This document shows, piece by piece, positions 44,860-56,442 of a stretch of 64,000 nucleotides of DNA. Source of the DNA: Bromus sterilis (Eukaryota; Streptophyta; Magnoliopsida; Poales; Poaceae). A program made the translations under genes and the position numbers. The notes below the pieces were generated by a model. The model was given only the letters and a program-made list of their open reading frames with translations, did not search any database and was not told the DNA's origin. Location: positions 402,695,016-402,759,015 of the forward strand of contig OX465597.1 of assembly GCA_950022295.1 (NCBI GenBank), in the 5' to 3' direction. Every line of letters starts with the position of its first letter. The first letter of the stretch is position 1.

Positions 44860-45739
44860 GATGGACGTTCACTGGTGCCGGCTGATTAAACATGTCACTG
44901 GTGTGGACCGACGGCTCGTGTTTACTATGACAATGTGGATTTTTACCCGGTTGTGGATGTTGTCTGAACTTTCTTGCTAGTCTATGTGTAGAATTTTGCC
45001 ATCGTCTCTGAGGCGAGGATGGTATGCAGTGAAACTTTTACCCAGTTGTAGATGCTGATTTCAAGTATGCAGGACTAGTAGAAACTTGCAGTTCAGCAGT
45101 ACCTGTACCTTGGTCTGCACGGACAAGGTATAACTCGCATGAGCGTGTGACTTACTGGAAAACAAGCAGTTGTTTCATTTGGCTGCGCCTTTTGAACAGT
45201 CCATGTTGATGATGAAACGCCGTAGAGTTGTGCTTTTATTCTGTTTATTATTGATTTACCCTCGGGCAGCCTTGGGAATGATCGATGTTAACGACGAAAC
45301 GATGCGGAGTTGTGTTGTCTACTGGTGATTAAGACATCGGGTTTGGGTTCAATTATTAACATAAATGATATAAAGTTATGTTTCTTGAAGGCGTTTTCTT
45401 GAGCGAATGCTCTATGATCTTGAGCGAACGACACAAATATGTGTTCTCTTTTTACAAACTAGTCCGTGTGTAGCATGGCATTACCTTGTGATGTAGCATG
45501 ACAATTGCTGAAACACTAGCTAATTGTTGGTGCTTTGCAACGGAAGCATGCATATTCTAGTGTTCACATCAATCTTGTTTGATGTATACCTTAAACCCAT
45601 CATATTCTAAATCTTGATAAGATTTAATTTGATTTGAGTATGGATAGAAGAAGGCAAAAGTTTTTTTGTATTTTGTTGAGGTTTTGATAAGATCTAATAA
45701 CTCGATTTGGGTATGAATAATATTGACTTTCTCAGCTCA
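44860..45739. other. GPN2 3' UTR and intergenic sequence
   Basis: No further gene seen. The 3' UTR end is not marked by a convincing poly(A) signal. Two imperfect copies of a GATAAGATTTAATT / GAGTATGGATAG module occur near 45610-45650 and 45675-45720. Confidence 0.4.
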
Positions 45740-47351
45740 AATGTGTGAGGGCTGAATTGCCCTCACCAGCGAACGGGGATTCACAAGGTTAGCCTCTCCC
45801 TCTTGTCAAATTGTAGCCTCCAGGAGACTAAGATGAAAGCAATTGACCAATTCGTCGCAGCGTACCTTGGTGGTCACAGGCTTAGAAGCTTTGCCCAAAG
45901 ATCGGCTGTTGAGACTAGAGGTGGGATCTTGATGCTTTGGGACGACCATGTTGTCCGCGACTCCAATTTAATCACAACCTAGTTTTGTTCGTTGGCAACG
46001 ATTCATGTCAAGAATTTTGATGTTTCTTTCAAAATCACAAGCGTCTATGTCCCCATCTCCTACTCCATGAAGACCGACTTCTTCACCAACCTATTCTTGT
46101 AGAAAGCTGGTTGTTGTGATCAAATGGCCCGCACTAGGTGATTTCCACTAAATATACATGGGTAGGGATAAGAACAAGCATTGTTTTAACCGTAGCCGTC
46201 TCGACCGATTTCGGGCTGCTCTTAACAGTTGTGAGCTCAATGGAATCCACCTCCAAAACCATCACTTCACCTGTTGCAACGGGCAAAGAAACCCCACAAC
46301 GTGCAAGATCAACTCATTTATTTGCAATGCAGAGTGGGATCTGCAATTTCGCTCTAATGTGCTCCATGTCATCTCCTCGCTCTCGTACCACTGCCTTCTT
46401 CTCCTTGACAATGATAGCCAAGGAGGCTTAGGACGCTCAATTTTGAAAAAAATTGGGTCGACATTCTAGATTTCATGGATATTGTGCAAAATGCTTGGCA
46501 GGAGAAGGCACTAGTCATGTGGAGCCTTGTTATCGTTTGTTTCACAAGCCGAGGACAGATGTGGTTGCATTTTGAGGCTGCCCTTCTAGTCATCCCTCGC
46601 CTAGCTAGAAATTACCCAAGAATCCAGAGTTCTTTCGCTGAAGGAGCATGGTCTTCATGCTAGGCTCAAGAGCGGGATCATTATCTTAGCAGTGCTCGAG
46701 AGGGAAAGAAAGAAGCAATCTACTCTCCTTGCCAACGTGAAGAATGGTGATGCTAATACCAAATACTTCCATCTCATGGTCAACGCAAGACGTAGGAAAA
46801 ATCATATTCACATATCAAGAAGGAAAACGGTAGGATCATCGACCATGCGCACCGGAAAGATATTGTTCACGAGCACTTCACACAAACCTAGGGGAGAGGG
46901 AAATCTAAGACTCATGACCTCAACTGGGATGGCCTCAAAGCGACCTTGTCTCTACTCTCAAAGTGCCTTCACCAAGAAAATAAGCATCCATGATAACTTT
47001 ATGTATGCCAGGAATCTCTCCAGGAGTCTTCATCGGAATAAAACACCATCTCTCCTTTTGAAGGTCGACATTCGTAAGGATTTTGACTCAGTTCACTAGG
47101 ATTACATCCTGGATCTCCTTTGGCATAGAGGTTTCCCTGAGCGCTTCCGAGATTGGATCACTACCTTTCTCTGCACTTCTTCCTTGAGGGTCTTGCTCAA
47201 TGGCACCACTTTCCCTCCCACTAGGCTTGGTCGTGGTCCTAGACAAGGGGTCCTTCTATCCCCATGTTGTTCGTCCTTGCCATTGATCCGCTACATCGCA
47301 TATTTGATGTGGCCACCCACCCTGGCCTACTTCACAAGATTAGATGGCAGA
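45740..47351 (+). pseudogene. LINE fragment 1: endonuclease and start of reverse transcriptase
   Basis: Plus-strand remnant of a plant L1-type ORF2. The apurinic endonuclease shows LQETKMKAIDQF near 45815, then GGILMLWDD and ITSVYVP. The later endonuclease part reads DKNKHCFNRSRLDRF near 46162 and the stretch after it. RT motifs appear near 47060 (KVDIRKDFDSVH), 47110 (LLWHRGFPERF) and 47240 (RQGVLLSP, then FVLAIDPLH). Several frameshifts and stops exclude function. It is interrupted at 47351 by a solo LTR and continues at 48790. Confidence 0.85.
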
Positions 47352-48789
47352 TGATAGGGCATATTTTCTCTTGATTGGTTTTAGTGATTGATGACAATAC
47401 GTTTGCGGTTTAACCGTGTGCAATGAGCATTTAAGATAATAGTATGCATGGCACAAGACGGTTATTTTCCCCTCAGTGTATGGAGCATGAATACGGTGTT
47501 TTCCTTACGATTTATTTTTGGTGAATTGAGTCGTAGGAAACCGTACAATTAAGAGGGGATCCGTTGTGGAATGATGGGTGAAATCATCACACATACACAC
47601 TTTCTGCACCCACATATTCCCCCCGACGTTTTGGAGGTCACCAGTTTTTTAAAAAAATTGAAGGACTGTGAAGCATGAAGGTCACCAGCTTTGTGCTAAA
47701 GGCCCCCTGGTTTTACCAGGGCGGTAGTACCGCGGCCATCGCGGTAGTACCGCGCCAGCGGTACTTCCGGACCTTAACTACCGCGCCACTACCGCTTAGG
47801 GTCTGATCTTTGTAACCCGAGCAGTATTAGTGTGGTACTTAATATTCGGTAGTATCGCTAGGGCAGTAGTACCGTGCTGGGCGTGGTAGTACCGCGCCTG
47901 CGGTACTTCTGGATGTCTACTACCGCACCACTACCGCGTGGGGTTTGCTCTCTGTAACCCGCGCGGTAGTATAGCGACAGTTAATATTCGATAGTACCGC
48001 GGCAGGAGCGGTAGTACCGTGGTTGGTGGGACTGCCAACGGCTGGATTTGTGCCCACCTATAAAAGGAGGTCTTCTTCCCCAAGTTGACTTACCTCTTGC
48101 CTTACTCATTCCTCCATTTACGCCTAATCTCCATTCTTGCCCGATCTCTCTCCCTAGCCATCAAAACTTGTTGCTCTAGGGATTGAAAGAGAAGGCCCCG
48201 ATCTACACTTCCACCAAAGGATATTTGATTCCCCCCATTAATCCCTTGTGGATCTTGTTACTCTTGGTTGCATTGGTGACCTAGACGGAAGAGGTCGCCT
48301 CGAAGCCATACTCCATTGTGGTGAAGCTTCGTGCTTGAGTTGGGAGCCTCCAATTAAGTTGTGGAGATTGCCTCAACCTTGTTTGTAAAGGTTCGGTCGC
48401 CGCCTTCAAGGTCACCGCGTAGTGGATGACGACATCTTGCATTGGTGAGAGCGTAAGAAGAATAGGATGGCCCTCGATGGCTTCGTGTGAGCATTGTTTT
48501 CCACACCCTCTCCAAATGGCGACGTACTTCTCGCAAGAGAAGGAACATCGACAACATATCCTTGTCTCCCGTGTTTTCCTTACCGGTTAATTACCTTTAC
48601 TTTGTGCAAGCTTATCTCATAGTTCATATTGTGCTTATTCATATAGTGTTGCATTCATTTTCATATAGGTTGCTCACCTAGTTGCACATCTAGACAACCT
48701 ACTTTATTTGTTAAGTTTTAATTTGTCAAGAAAAACTTAAAAATTGTTAGTCGCCTATTCACCCCCTAGTCGACATTCCGATCCTTTCA
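47352..48789 (+). mobile_element. Solo Copia-type LTR in LINE
   Basis: A 1438-base LTR from TGATAGGGCATATTT to CGATCCTTTCA. Near its start is GTGATTGATGACAATACG and near its end TATTCACCCCCTAGTCGACATT, both typical of Triticeae Copia LTRs. The flanks GCAGA (47347-47351) and GCAGG (48790-48794) match at four of five bases, a decayed TSD. The LINE reading resumes on the other side. Confidence 0.8.
47715..48030. repeat. GGTAGTACCGC-rich repeat block
   Basis: About two copies of a roughly 150-base unit, each carrying several GGTAGTACCGC motifs and their inverse GCGGTACT, so the block can fold extensively. It lies inside the solo LTR. Confidence 0.75.
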
Positions 48790-48863
48790 GCAGGGAACCA
48801 CTTTTTGCACTTTGCTTTAAGCAGATGACAAGACTGTATTTGCTACCCCGTTAAGGAGGATAC
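48790..48863 (+). pseudogene. LINE fragment 2: reverse transcriptase ADD region
   Basis: A 74-base piece covering the ADDKTVFATP motif of RT (the catalytic [F/Y]ADD box) in a shifted frame. It ends at the GATAC target site (48859-48863) of the next insertion and continues at 50443. Confidence 0.75.
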
Positions 48864-50437
48864 TGATGTCTACGCACGCTTCTATTCTTATAGACTATGT
48901 TGGGCCTCCAAGCGCAGAGGTTTGTAGGACAGCAGCAATTTCCCTCAAGTGGATGACCTAAGGTTTATCGAACTCAGGGAAGTAGAGGTTGAAGATGGTC
49001 TCTCTCAAGCAACCCTGCAATTAAGATACAAGAAGTCTCTTGTGTCTCCAACACACCTAATACAACTAGGAGTTGTATAGGTGCACTAGTTCGGCGAAGA
49101 GATGGTAAAATATGGGTGATAGGTGTGATAAAACGAAGTAATATAAATCTGTAATAAAAAGTGCAGCAAAGAAACAAGTAACAAAAGTGAGTGCAAACGG
49201 TGTAACAATGATGGAAACAAGGCCTAGGCTTCATACTTTCACTAGTGGCAACTCCCAACAACATTAACATAGTCTAATCACATGATATTTCCCATAAAAC
49301 ATGCAATGGAGACGTACTCGAAGGTCATTCCTTTGTGGTCAAGAGAGGACGAGAATTGTGTAGGGCTACAAAAGCACACCTCAGAGTTCGTAGTTCTCAA
49401 TCTATGGATTTCCCAATGTCACCGCGGCCATCCAAAGAGAGTACCACAATCACCACAACATATCTAAAGGATAGTCAAAGACAAGCACCAAGAGACTCTC
49501 AATCTTCAATCCACACACAAAAGAGGAAATCACTCATGATAATATTCTTCTAACCCATGTCCAATAGACCGCTGTCACCTTGGTCTCGGAGATTATACTA
49601 GATAAGATCAATTGAGTACATCAATCCAATACATAGAGGAAGGGGAAATATCATGGGATCACCCTAGATTAACATAGCCTATGATCACAACAAAGATCAC
49701 ATCATGGGAGAGAGAGAAACCACATAGATCAAGATATAAGCCTTAGCCCCGAGGGGAACTACTCACACATGTGCATGGTGAGAGGGAGAGTTGTTGATGG
49801 AGAGGTGCAGCTCGGAGGAGATGAAGGAGACGGCGACGGCGGCGGCGCCCACGACCACGACCACGACCCTTGGGGGCAGCGGCCCTTGGCCCCTTCTTCT
49901 TACTTGGAGATGGTGCTGCTGTGGAGATTGATCTCCCCCTCAAGACGGCTGCCAAGGGGGAGGAATTTTCGTGGTGCCCTTTGACCTAGGTTTCCTCTCA
50001 GACTCTCGGATTCCCGTCATCCAGATTACGTCTTCTGTATTTCGGGATTTCTGGAAGCATCCGAACTCCGATTGGGCCGAATTTTATGTCTAAATCCACC
50101 AGAAAAAAATTCCCTACAACTTTGTATCTTTAAGTTTTTCCGTTTGAGGCCGTCTTCTGGCGTTTCCGAGGCGATCTTTAAAACCTGTCTGGTGGGGACA
50201 GATTTCGGGAGAGTTAGAGTCCAACTCCTACAAGAGTCATTTTTGTGATTTTTCCTTTATCCAAGTAATTCCTACACATAAAGTACAAAAACAAGCACTT
50301 GTGCACTCTTGCAACCATTAATAGGTTAGTTCCAAAATATGTTATAAAAAGATATGAAAGTGTATCAAAAGCATAGCAATATCACACAAAACATGCATGG
50401 AGCAAGCAGAAATTATAGATACGTTTGGGACGTATCA
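48864..50437 (-). mobile_element. Solo LTR, minus strand, in LINE
   Basis: On the minus strand it begins TGATACGTCCCAAACG at 50437 and ends GCGTAGACATCA at 48864 (1574 bases), flanked by GATAC at 48859-48863 and 50438-50442. It shares its first ~55 bases with the solo LTRs at 20738 and 35379 but has a different body and ending. A GC-rich segment near 49790-49990 gives spurious ORFs. Confidence 0.93.
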
Positions 50438-50442
50438 GATAC

Positions 50443-51924
50443 TAAGCACGCCTTGTGGTCATTTTGAGGTCCTTTGGCGAGGTTACAGGTCTAGATACCA
50501 ACTTACATAAGAGCTCGATCGTTCCTATTCGATGTGACCACCCAGATCTAGACACAATCTTCCAGCTTCAAGAGCTTCCTTCCCCATCAGATATCTGAGC
50601 CTCCTACTCTCAGTCTGGAGACTAAAGAGGATCGACTTCCAGTACCTCGAGGACAAGATTTTTTAGAAGATTCCACCCTGGTAAGTAGGGGGTGGGGGGT
50701 ACATCACCAGTGTTGGTCAGTCATGCCGGCGCATTTGGTGTATTCCCTCACTCCTCTGATGTAACACCCCGACCAAACCACCGATTAACCACCGATTCCA
50801 TGGTTGGTGCGCCTGGGATCCAAACTGTCCTCACATACCAACACTAGTCTTTTCTGCACACTATGTCCTCACTCGTGCGCACCCAGGATCCATGGTCGGT
50901 CACCCATCCTCAAATCACTCCAAGACAAGAACGCTTAATTTGGAGTTCTTTAGAGATGGGCTTCCGGAAAAGAAGGCGAAACCTTTTTGATATGAGTAGT
51001 TTATCATTCCTATCGAGATCCTGTGTTGTTACATCTGATTGCCCCCTGCGTGCTAGATAGTATCAAGAAGGTGGATCGTGTTTTTCTTTGGGAGACCACA
51101 TATAAGGTCTCTAGAGCGTAATGCAACGGTTAACCGGAAAATGGTTTGCTTCCCCACTCATTTGGCGGGCTTGGGATTTCTGAAGTTTGGTTGTGCTCTC
51201 AGGTTGAGGTGGCCTTGGCTCTAATGGAATGAACCGGGAATGATCTAAGTCGGTATGGGGAACCTGTGCGGTGAGATGGGCATTGAACTTTCTTATGCCT
51301 TCACCACCAATGTCATGGGAAATGGGGGCAGGACACCTTTATGGGACTCTACTTAGCTGCAACGAAGGAAGCATATAAGGACATCACACCCCTCATCTTC
51401 GCCGCGTCCAAGAGGAAGACATACACAGTTAGGGAGGCTTCTTCGGGATGATGCATGGATTAAAAAAATTGACACACCTCATGGCTTCACCTTGGAGCAC
51501 ATTCTCCAATATGTTGACCTCTAGACCTTTCTATTCCATATAGAGCTACATGAGGAGATCGAGGATGACATCACCTGCCGGTGGTCGAAAGACGGAGAGT
51601 ACTCGATGGTTTTTGCTTACAAGGTGCAATTCAAGGGAGCAACACTTATCACCATTAACAAGACCGTTTGGAAGGTTTTCTCCCCTCAAAAGGTTAAGTT
51701 CTTTGCGTGGCTTGTTATTCAAAATAACGTTCAGATTGTCGACCACCTAGATAAGAGACGGTGGGAGAATTGTGGGTTGTGCACACTCTACAAGAGAGCT
51801 AATGAGATTGTGTCCCGCTAGTTTTTCAAGGGTCGTTACACCCTAAGAGTTCGAAGAATGATCAAGAACTGGCTTAGATTGACGGTGTTGGGTCGTTCTA
51901 GTCAGGTGGCTCACGGGTCGGTCC
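50443..51924 (+). pseudogene. LINE fragment 3: RT thumb, linker and zf-RVT region
   Basis: Continues the RT frame (KHALVVILRSFGEVTGLDTNLHKS, given here as overlapping motifs HALVVILRSF and GEVTGLDTN near 50455-50510). Late motifs near 51606-51800 (WKVFSPQKVKFFAWL, RRWENCGLCTLY) are the zinc-binding zf-RVT domain found between RT and RNase H in plant LINEs. Multiple frameshifts are present. It ends at the GGTCC target site 51920-51924. Confidence 0.82.
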
Positions 51925-53541
51925 TGTGACGCCCCCAAAATCGGACCGTGTATAGTAATCATACACGCAAGGTACACGATCGAGATCAGGGAATCACGGT
52001 GAGAGATCACAACACAACTCTACAAATAAAATAATACAAGTTGTTTAATACTCCCTCCGTCAGTGTATTGGCAATTTTACAAAAAAAACCTCGTAGTTTT
52101 AAAACTGTCACCAACAACTCCCTGGTTCATCTTCTTCCTCCGTCGTCGCTCGCGCGTCGCCATGGGCCGGCGCCGAACAGCTGCGCCGATTCCCCGCCCC
52201 TGCAACTGATCCTTCACCGCCTAAGGGCCCTGCTCCGTCGCCGTTGTCCAATATCTGCTCCGCCGCCGCCGCACAGGGAGTGCACCTCCACGATCCCCTC
52301 CCTCCACGATCCTGTAGCGCTCCGCCGGAACCTCCAGCCACGATCCGGCGGGGCTCGTCCTCCTAAAGATCCCGCGCGGGCCTCCTGTGCTCCCGCTGCT
52401 TTGAGCCTGCAGCAGGAGCGCCTCCCGTCTCCTGTGATCCCGCTGATGTGCGCCACGATCCCCTCCCGCCACGACTCTGTACGCGCGCTGCCAGAACCTC
52501 TAGCCACGATCCGGCGGAGCTCGTCCTCCTAGAGATCCCGCGCGGTCCTCCTGTGCTCCTGTTGTGCGCCTGGAGCAGGAGCGCCTCACATCTTCCTCCG
52601 CCCGCCGCTCCCGCGTGCTTCTCCGCCTGGACCTTCTGCTTCACATCCTCTGCTGCTCTTGATGCCGCTTCTCAGCATCGAGCTCTCCATGATGCTGGTC
52701 GTCCACTGCACCTGCTGCTTCTCCACCTCTGCTGATCGTGCCTGAGCCTGCCGCTGGTGAGTACTCGATGTCCACTGCACCGAATGATGAAAATTTCAGT
52801 TACTCATGCAGTGTATTGTCTGAACTTGAAAATTGAAATCATGTCAAATTCACCTAAGTTTAAATTTATGTGGTCAAGAGAATACTGGAGGTCTTATATC
52901 TGATTCACTCAAAAGTGTAGTAATGCAATCTGAGGTCTTATGTTTACAATGCATGAGTGTAATCTTCAGTAATGCAATCTGAAGTGCATATGAAACCTGA
53001 ATTTACAGTAGTGCAAACCTGAACCTAACCTTAATAGACAAATTGATTATGTTGCTTATTTGCATGCTCTATATTTGCTTATATGCAAAATCTGAATGTG
53101 ATTGTTTGAATCTGTAACTGTAAACATAAATGCTTCATGGCTATAGATGGAGAATAGGGCTATATGCAAATAACACTTGCAGCAGCAAGTCTAATTCTGA
53201 ACATGAATTGAGAGCAGAGAACAACTAGCTGTACACTTAACATTTTGGGATGAAGTAAATTGATCTTGTCAATTTGCAATTCAGTTTTAGTTTGCAGTTT
53301 TAGTTTGCTCTGCACCTTGTCAATTTGCAATTCAGGTTAAGTTTCAGTTAACACTGAAGATTGCAATTTCAAGATAAGTTCAGAGCAAATGCTAGTGTAA
53401 AATTCTGAACCTGCTTTTAAATATGTAAATTCATAGAGTTGTTGCTCTGTTTCATGTAAATTCAGGTTTAGGTCTTGACATTGATTCATGTAAATTCAGG
53501 TTCAGGGGAAGCTAGTTGTGCTACTACCTCGCCATTGAGAA

Positions 53542-55058
53542 ATGGATTTAAATATGATGCCTGAAGATGAAGATGCTCAAGATGTCGGAGCAATCGATTT
53601 AAATATGATGCCTCAAGGTCAGGAAGAAGATGATCCAGATGTCGGAGCAATCGATTTAAATATGATGCCTCAAGGTCAGGAAGAAGATGATCAAGATGGA
53701 CAAGGTCAGGAAGAAGATGGACAAGGTCAGGAAGAAGATGGACAAGGTCAAGATGGTCAGAAAAGAAAAGATTTGTCCAATAAGGAGAGACATGCTGTTT
53801 ACTTTGCGTTGCTAGTAATCGAGCTCAGAAATGTTGTTGTTCAACCAGAGGACAAGTTCCTCGTGGCAACCTTATTGAACGTACACATCCGAACAGTTGA
53901 AAGAATTTGGGCAGAAGCCAAAAAACAGATTGCCTTAGGACAAGAAGTGGACGTCTCGAACAAGAAGAAAGGAAGAGCTGCTCGAAAGAGGAAAGAATTG
54001 GATTTGTCGAGGGCAGCAACAATACCATTGAACAAAAGAAGGACGATTAGAGCTCTAGCAAGGTCACTTGGTATTCCGCGCTCGACCTTACATCGGAGGT
54101 TCAAGTTGGGTGAGCTAAAGAGACATACTAGCACGGTGAAGCCTTTCCTAAAACCAGAAAATATGATCAAGCGATTGGAGTACTGCATATCTATGCTAGA
54201 TCCGATCTGGATCTCACATCCCAATCCAATATTTAAGCTAATGGATGATATGATTCACATAGATGAGAAATGGTTCTATATGACAAAAAAAAGAGTACCT
54301 ACTATCTCTGCCCCGAAGAAGATGAACCGGAGCGCAAAGTGCAGAACAAGAACAGTATCGGCAAAGTTATGTTTCTTAGCGCTGTCGCCAAGCCGAGATA
54401 TGGTGATGATGGAGCTATCACGTTTGATGGGAAGATCGGAATTTGGGCATTTGTGAAAATGATTCCAGCGGCTAGAAGAAGTCAAAACAAACCGAGAGGA
54501 ACACTTGAACTGAAATCAGAGAGGGTGACTCGAGATGTCATGAGGAAAATGCTATGCAAGAAATTAATCCCTGCTATTCAAGACAAGTGGCCCGATGAAG
54601 ACTATAAAAGGACCATCTTCATCCAACAAGATAATGCTAAACCGCACGTTCATCCCACCGATCAGATCTTTCGAGACGCTGTAGAACAAACTGATCTTGA
54701 TATTAGGCTGTTGCAGCAACCGCCAAACAGTCCCGAGACGAATGTTTTAGATCTGTCAATCTTCAACTCAATGCAGTCCTTGAAAGATCGGCAGGCACCA
54801 AAAGATATCAAAGAATTGGTGGAAGGCGTGGAAGAAGAATTTCTAAACTATGAGCCCGGCAAATTGTTTAGAAGTTTCTTGACTCTTCAGGCGGTTTTGG
54901 TGGAGATCATGAAAAACAAGGGAGGGAGTAACTTCAAGCTCCCACATTTACACAAGGACCGTCGTGAGAACGAAGGAAGGCTACCTATTGCCCTATCTTG
55001 TGACACTCAGCTATTTGCCGACACCATGGCACTCATAGAAGGACACTCAGTTTTGTGA
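53542..55058 (+). pseudogene. Mariner transposase (D,D39D) with one frameshift
   Basis: From ATG 53542 the N-terminus has an acidic repeat region: DLNMMP at residues about 2-7, 19-24 and 37-42, then GQGQEEDG repeats. A helix-turn-helix region follows (about 53790-54120, with LARSLGIPRSTLHRRFKLG). The catalytic domain has its first Asp in HIDEKWFYM (near 54260), its second in FIQQDNAKPH (near 54630), and its third in NVLDLS, 39 residues on, which is the plant mariner signature. An A8 run at about 54284-54291 appears one base short, so the first frame closes at 54456 and the correct one continues to the stop at 55058. Apart from this, about 505 residues are intact. A leader intron is possible; an acceptor-like TTCAGGTTCAG lies near 53495. 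Confidence 0.92.
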
Positions 55059-55405
55059 TCACCTACTTGTGTAATCCATCCTTGTAATAGACTTTGTCAC
55101 TCATAGGAGTAGTTCTTATAAGAAAAGAAAGGAAAGAAATATTGGAATATGTCTTGTTTGTAAAATATTGCAAATTTAGTTTGTGTTGATATGCTACTCC
55201 CAAATTTCAGTTTCAGTCAACTTTAAAAACATTCAGTAGCAGGAACAGGTTAAATTTGATGGTCACTAGGCATTGAAGATGTGCAGTTTGTTTATCTATA
55301 TCTCCAAAGTGGCAAAAGCAGACAACATATTCACCATACTCCATTTATTCAAACTGAATTTAAACAGAGCAAATTATCACAGGACATGCACATTCAGTTA
55401 GCTGA

Positions 55406-56100
55406 ACCGCTCCAACATCTCACCTGCTTTGCTGACCTGAAGCTTCACACGAGGTCGCGGTAGGAGCTGCACGGCAGAGGGAGCTTGCAGCGGCATGCGA
55501 ACGCCTTGGCTAGGCAGGACAGCAATCCCTCCAGGAACTACTGTAAATTATCCAATCATTTAAATCCTGAAATTTCAGAGAAAACTGGCATAAATCTTGA
55601 AGACTACGCCGATCCCTTAAAACATCTCCACCGCGAACCTCCCCTACGCCGGTGTAGCCATCTTGAACCAGATGATATTCAAATAAAATCAGTGTCCTCC
55701 CCTGTTTTTTCAAACCTGAAAATAGATGTTCAGTTAGCCTATCTTTAAAATTCAGTCAACTATCTGAATATTCTGGAGTATCAAATTCAACTTAACTACT
55801 CTACTTTATGAAGGATCAAATTCACTATCTAATTTTGCATCATTGCACAGTAACACATGAAGATGCACATGCCTTGTTTCACAGTAACATCATCAAATAT
55901 TCAACTTAACTACTCTACTTTATGAAGGAGATGCACATGCCTTGTTCACTTGCAGGAGATGCACATTCAGGAGATTCCCAACTTTGTAATGTGCAGGAGA
56001 TGCCTTGTTCACCTACTCTGCCGACCTGAAGCTTCACACGAGGTCGTGGTAGAAGGAGCTGCACGGCAGCGGGAGCTTGCAGCGGCATGCGAACGCCGAG
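55406..56100. repeat. Direct duplication in mariner 3' region
   Basis: A segment of about 90 bases with GACCTGAAGCTTCACACGAG through GCAGCGGCATGCGAACGCC occurs at about 55434-55506 and 56023-56097. A second pair, CAACTTAACTACTCTACTTT, lies near 55789 and 55904. These make the 3' region partly repetitive. Confidence 0.85.
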
Positions 56101-56412
56101 GCCAGGCGAGACGGCAGTCCATCCAGCAGCATGAAGATGCAGGCGGACAAAGGCAGCAACTTGGGCCGCTCCGGCATCTGGCATCCGGCTACGTTGCGGC
56201 TGCTCCCCCATCCGACTTCATGGTCGACGGCGGCAAGCCGACTTCGTGTTCGCTCCTCCACTCCGGAGACGCGGCCCCACGCGCCACAGCCGCCGGTCCG
56301 CTCCTCCCCTTCGTCGTGATTGCTCCATCGGTCCCGTGATTAGGGAAAGATAGGAATTTTAGGCGGGAGCGGGGGAGCTGCGCGGCGGGGGTCATGGCAC
56401 GAAGGAGCATAT

Positions 56413-56442
56413 GCGCGCGCGCGCGGGGGGGGGGGGGGGGGG
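56413..56442. repeat. GC dinucleotide run followed by 18 G
   Basis: A CG-alternating run is directly followed by 18 consecutive G residues. Length estimates here may be unreliable. Confidence 0.9.

Noticed and set aside
52041..52780. GC-rich open frames upstream of the mariner transposase
   Set aside because: They appear on both strands, contain duplicated Pro/Ser/Arg-rich sequence and no domain; more likely an untranslated leader.
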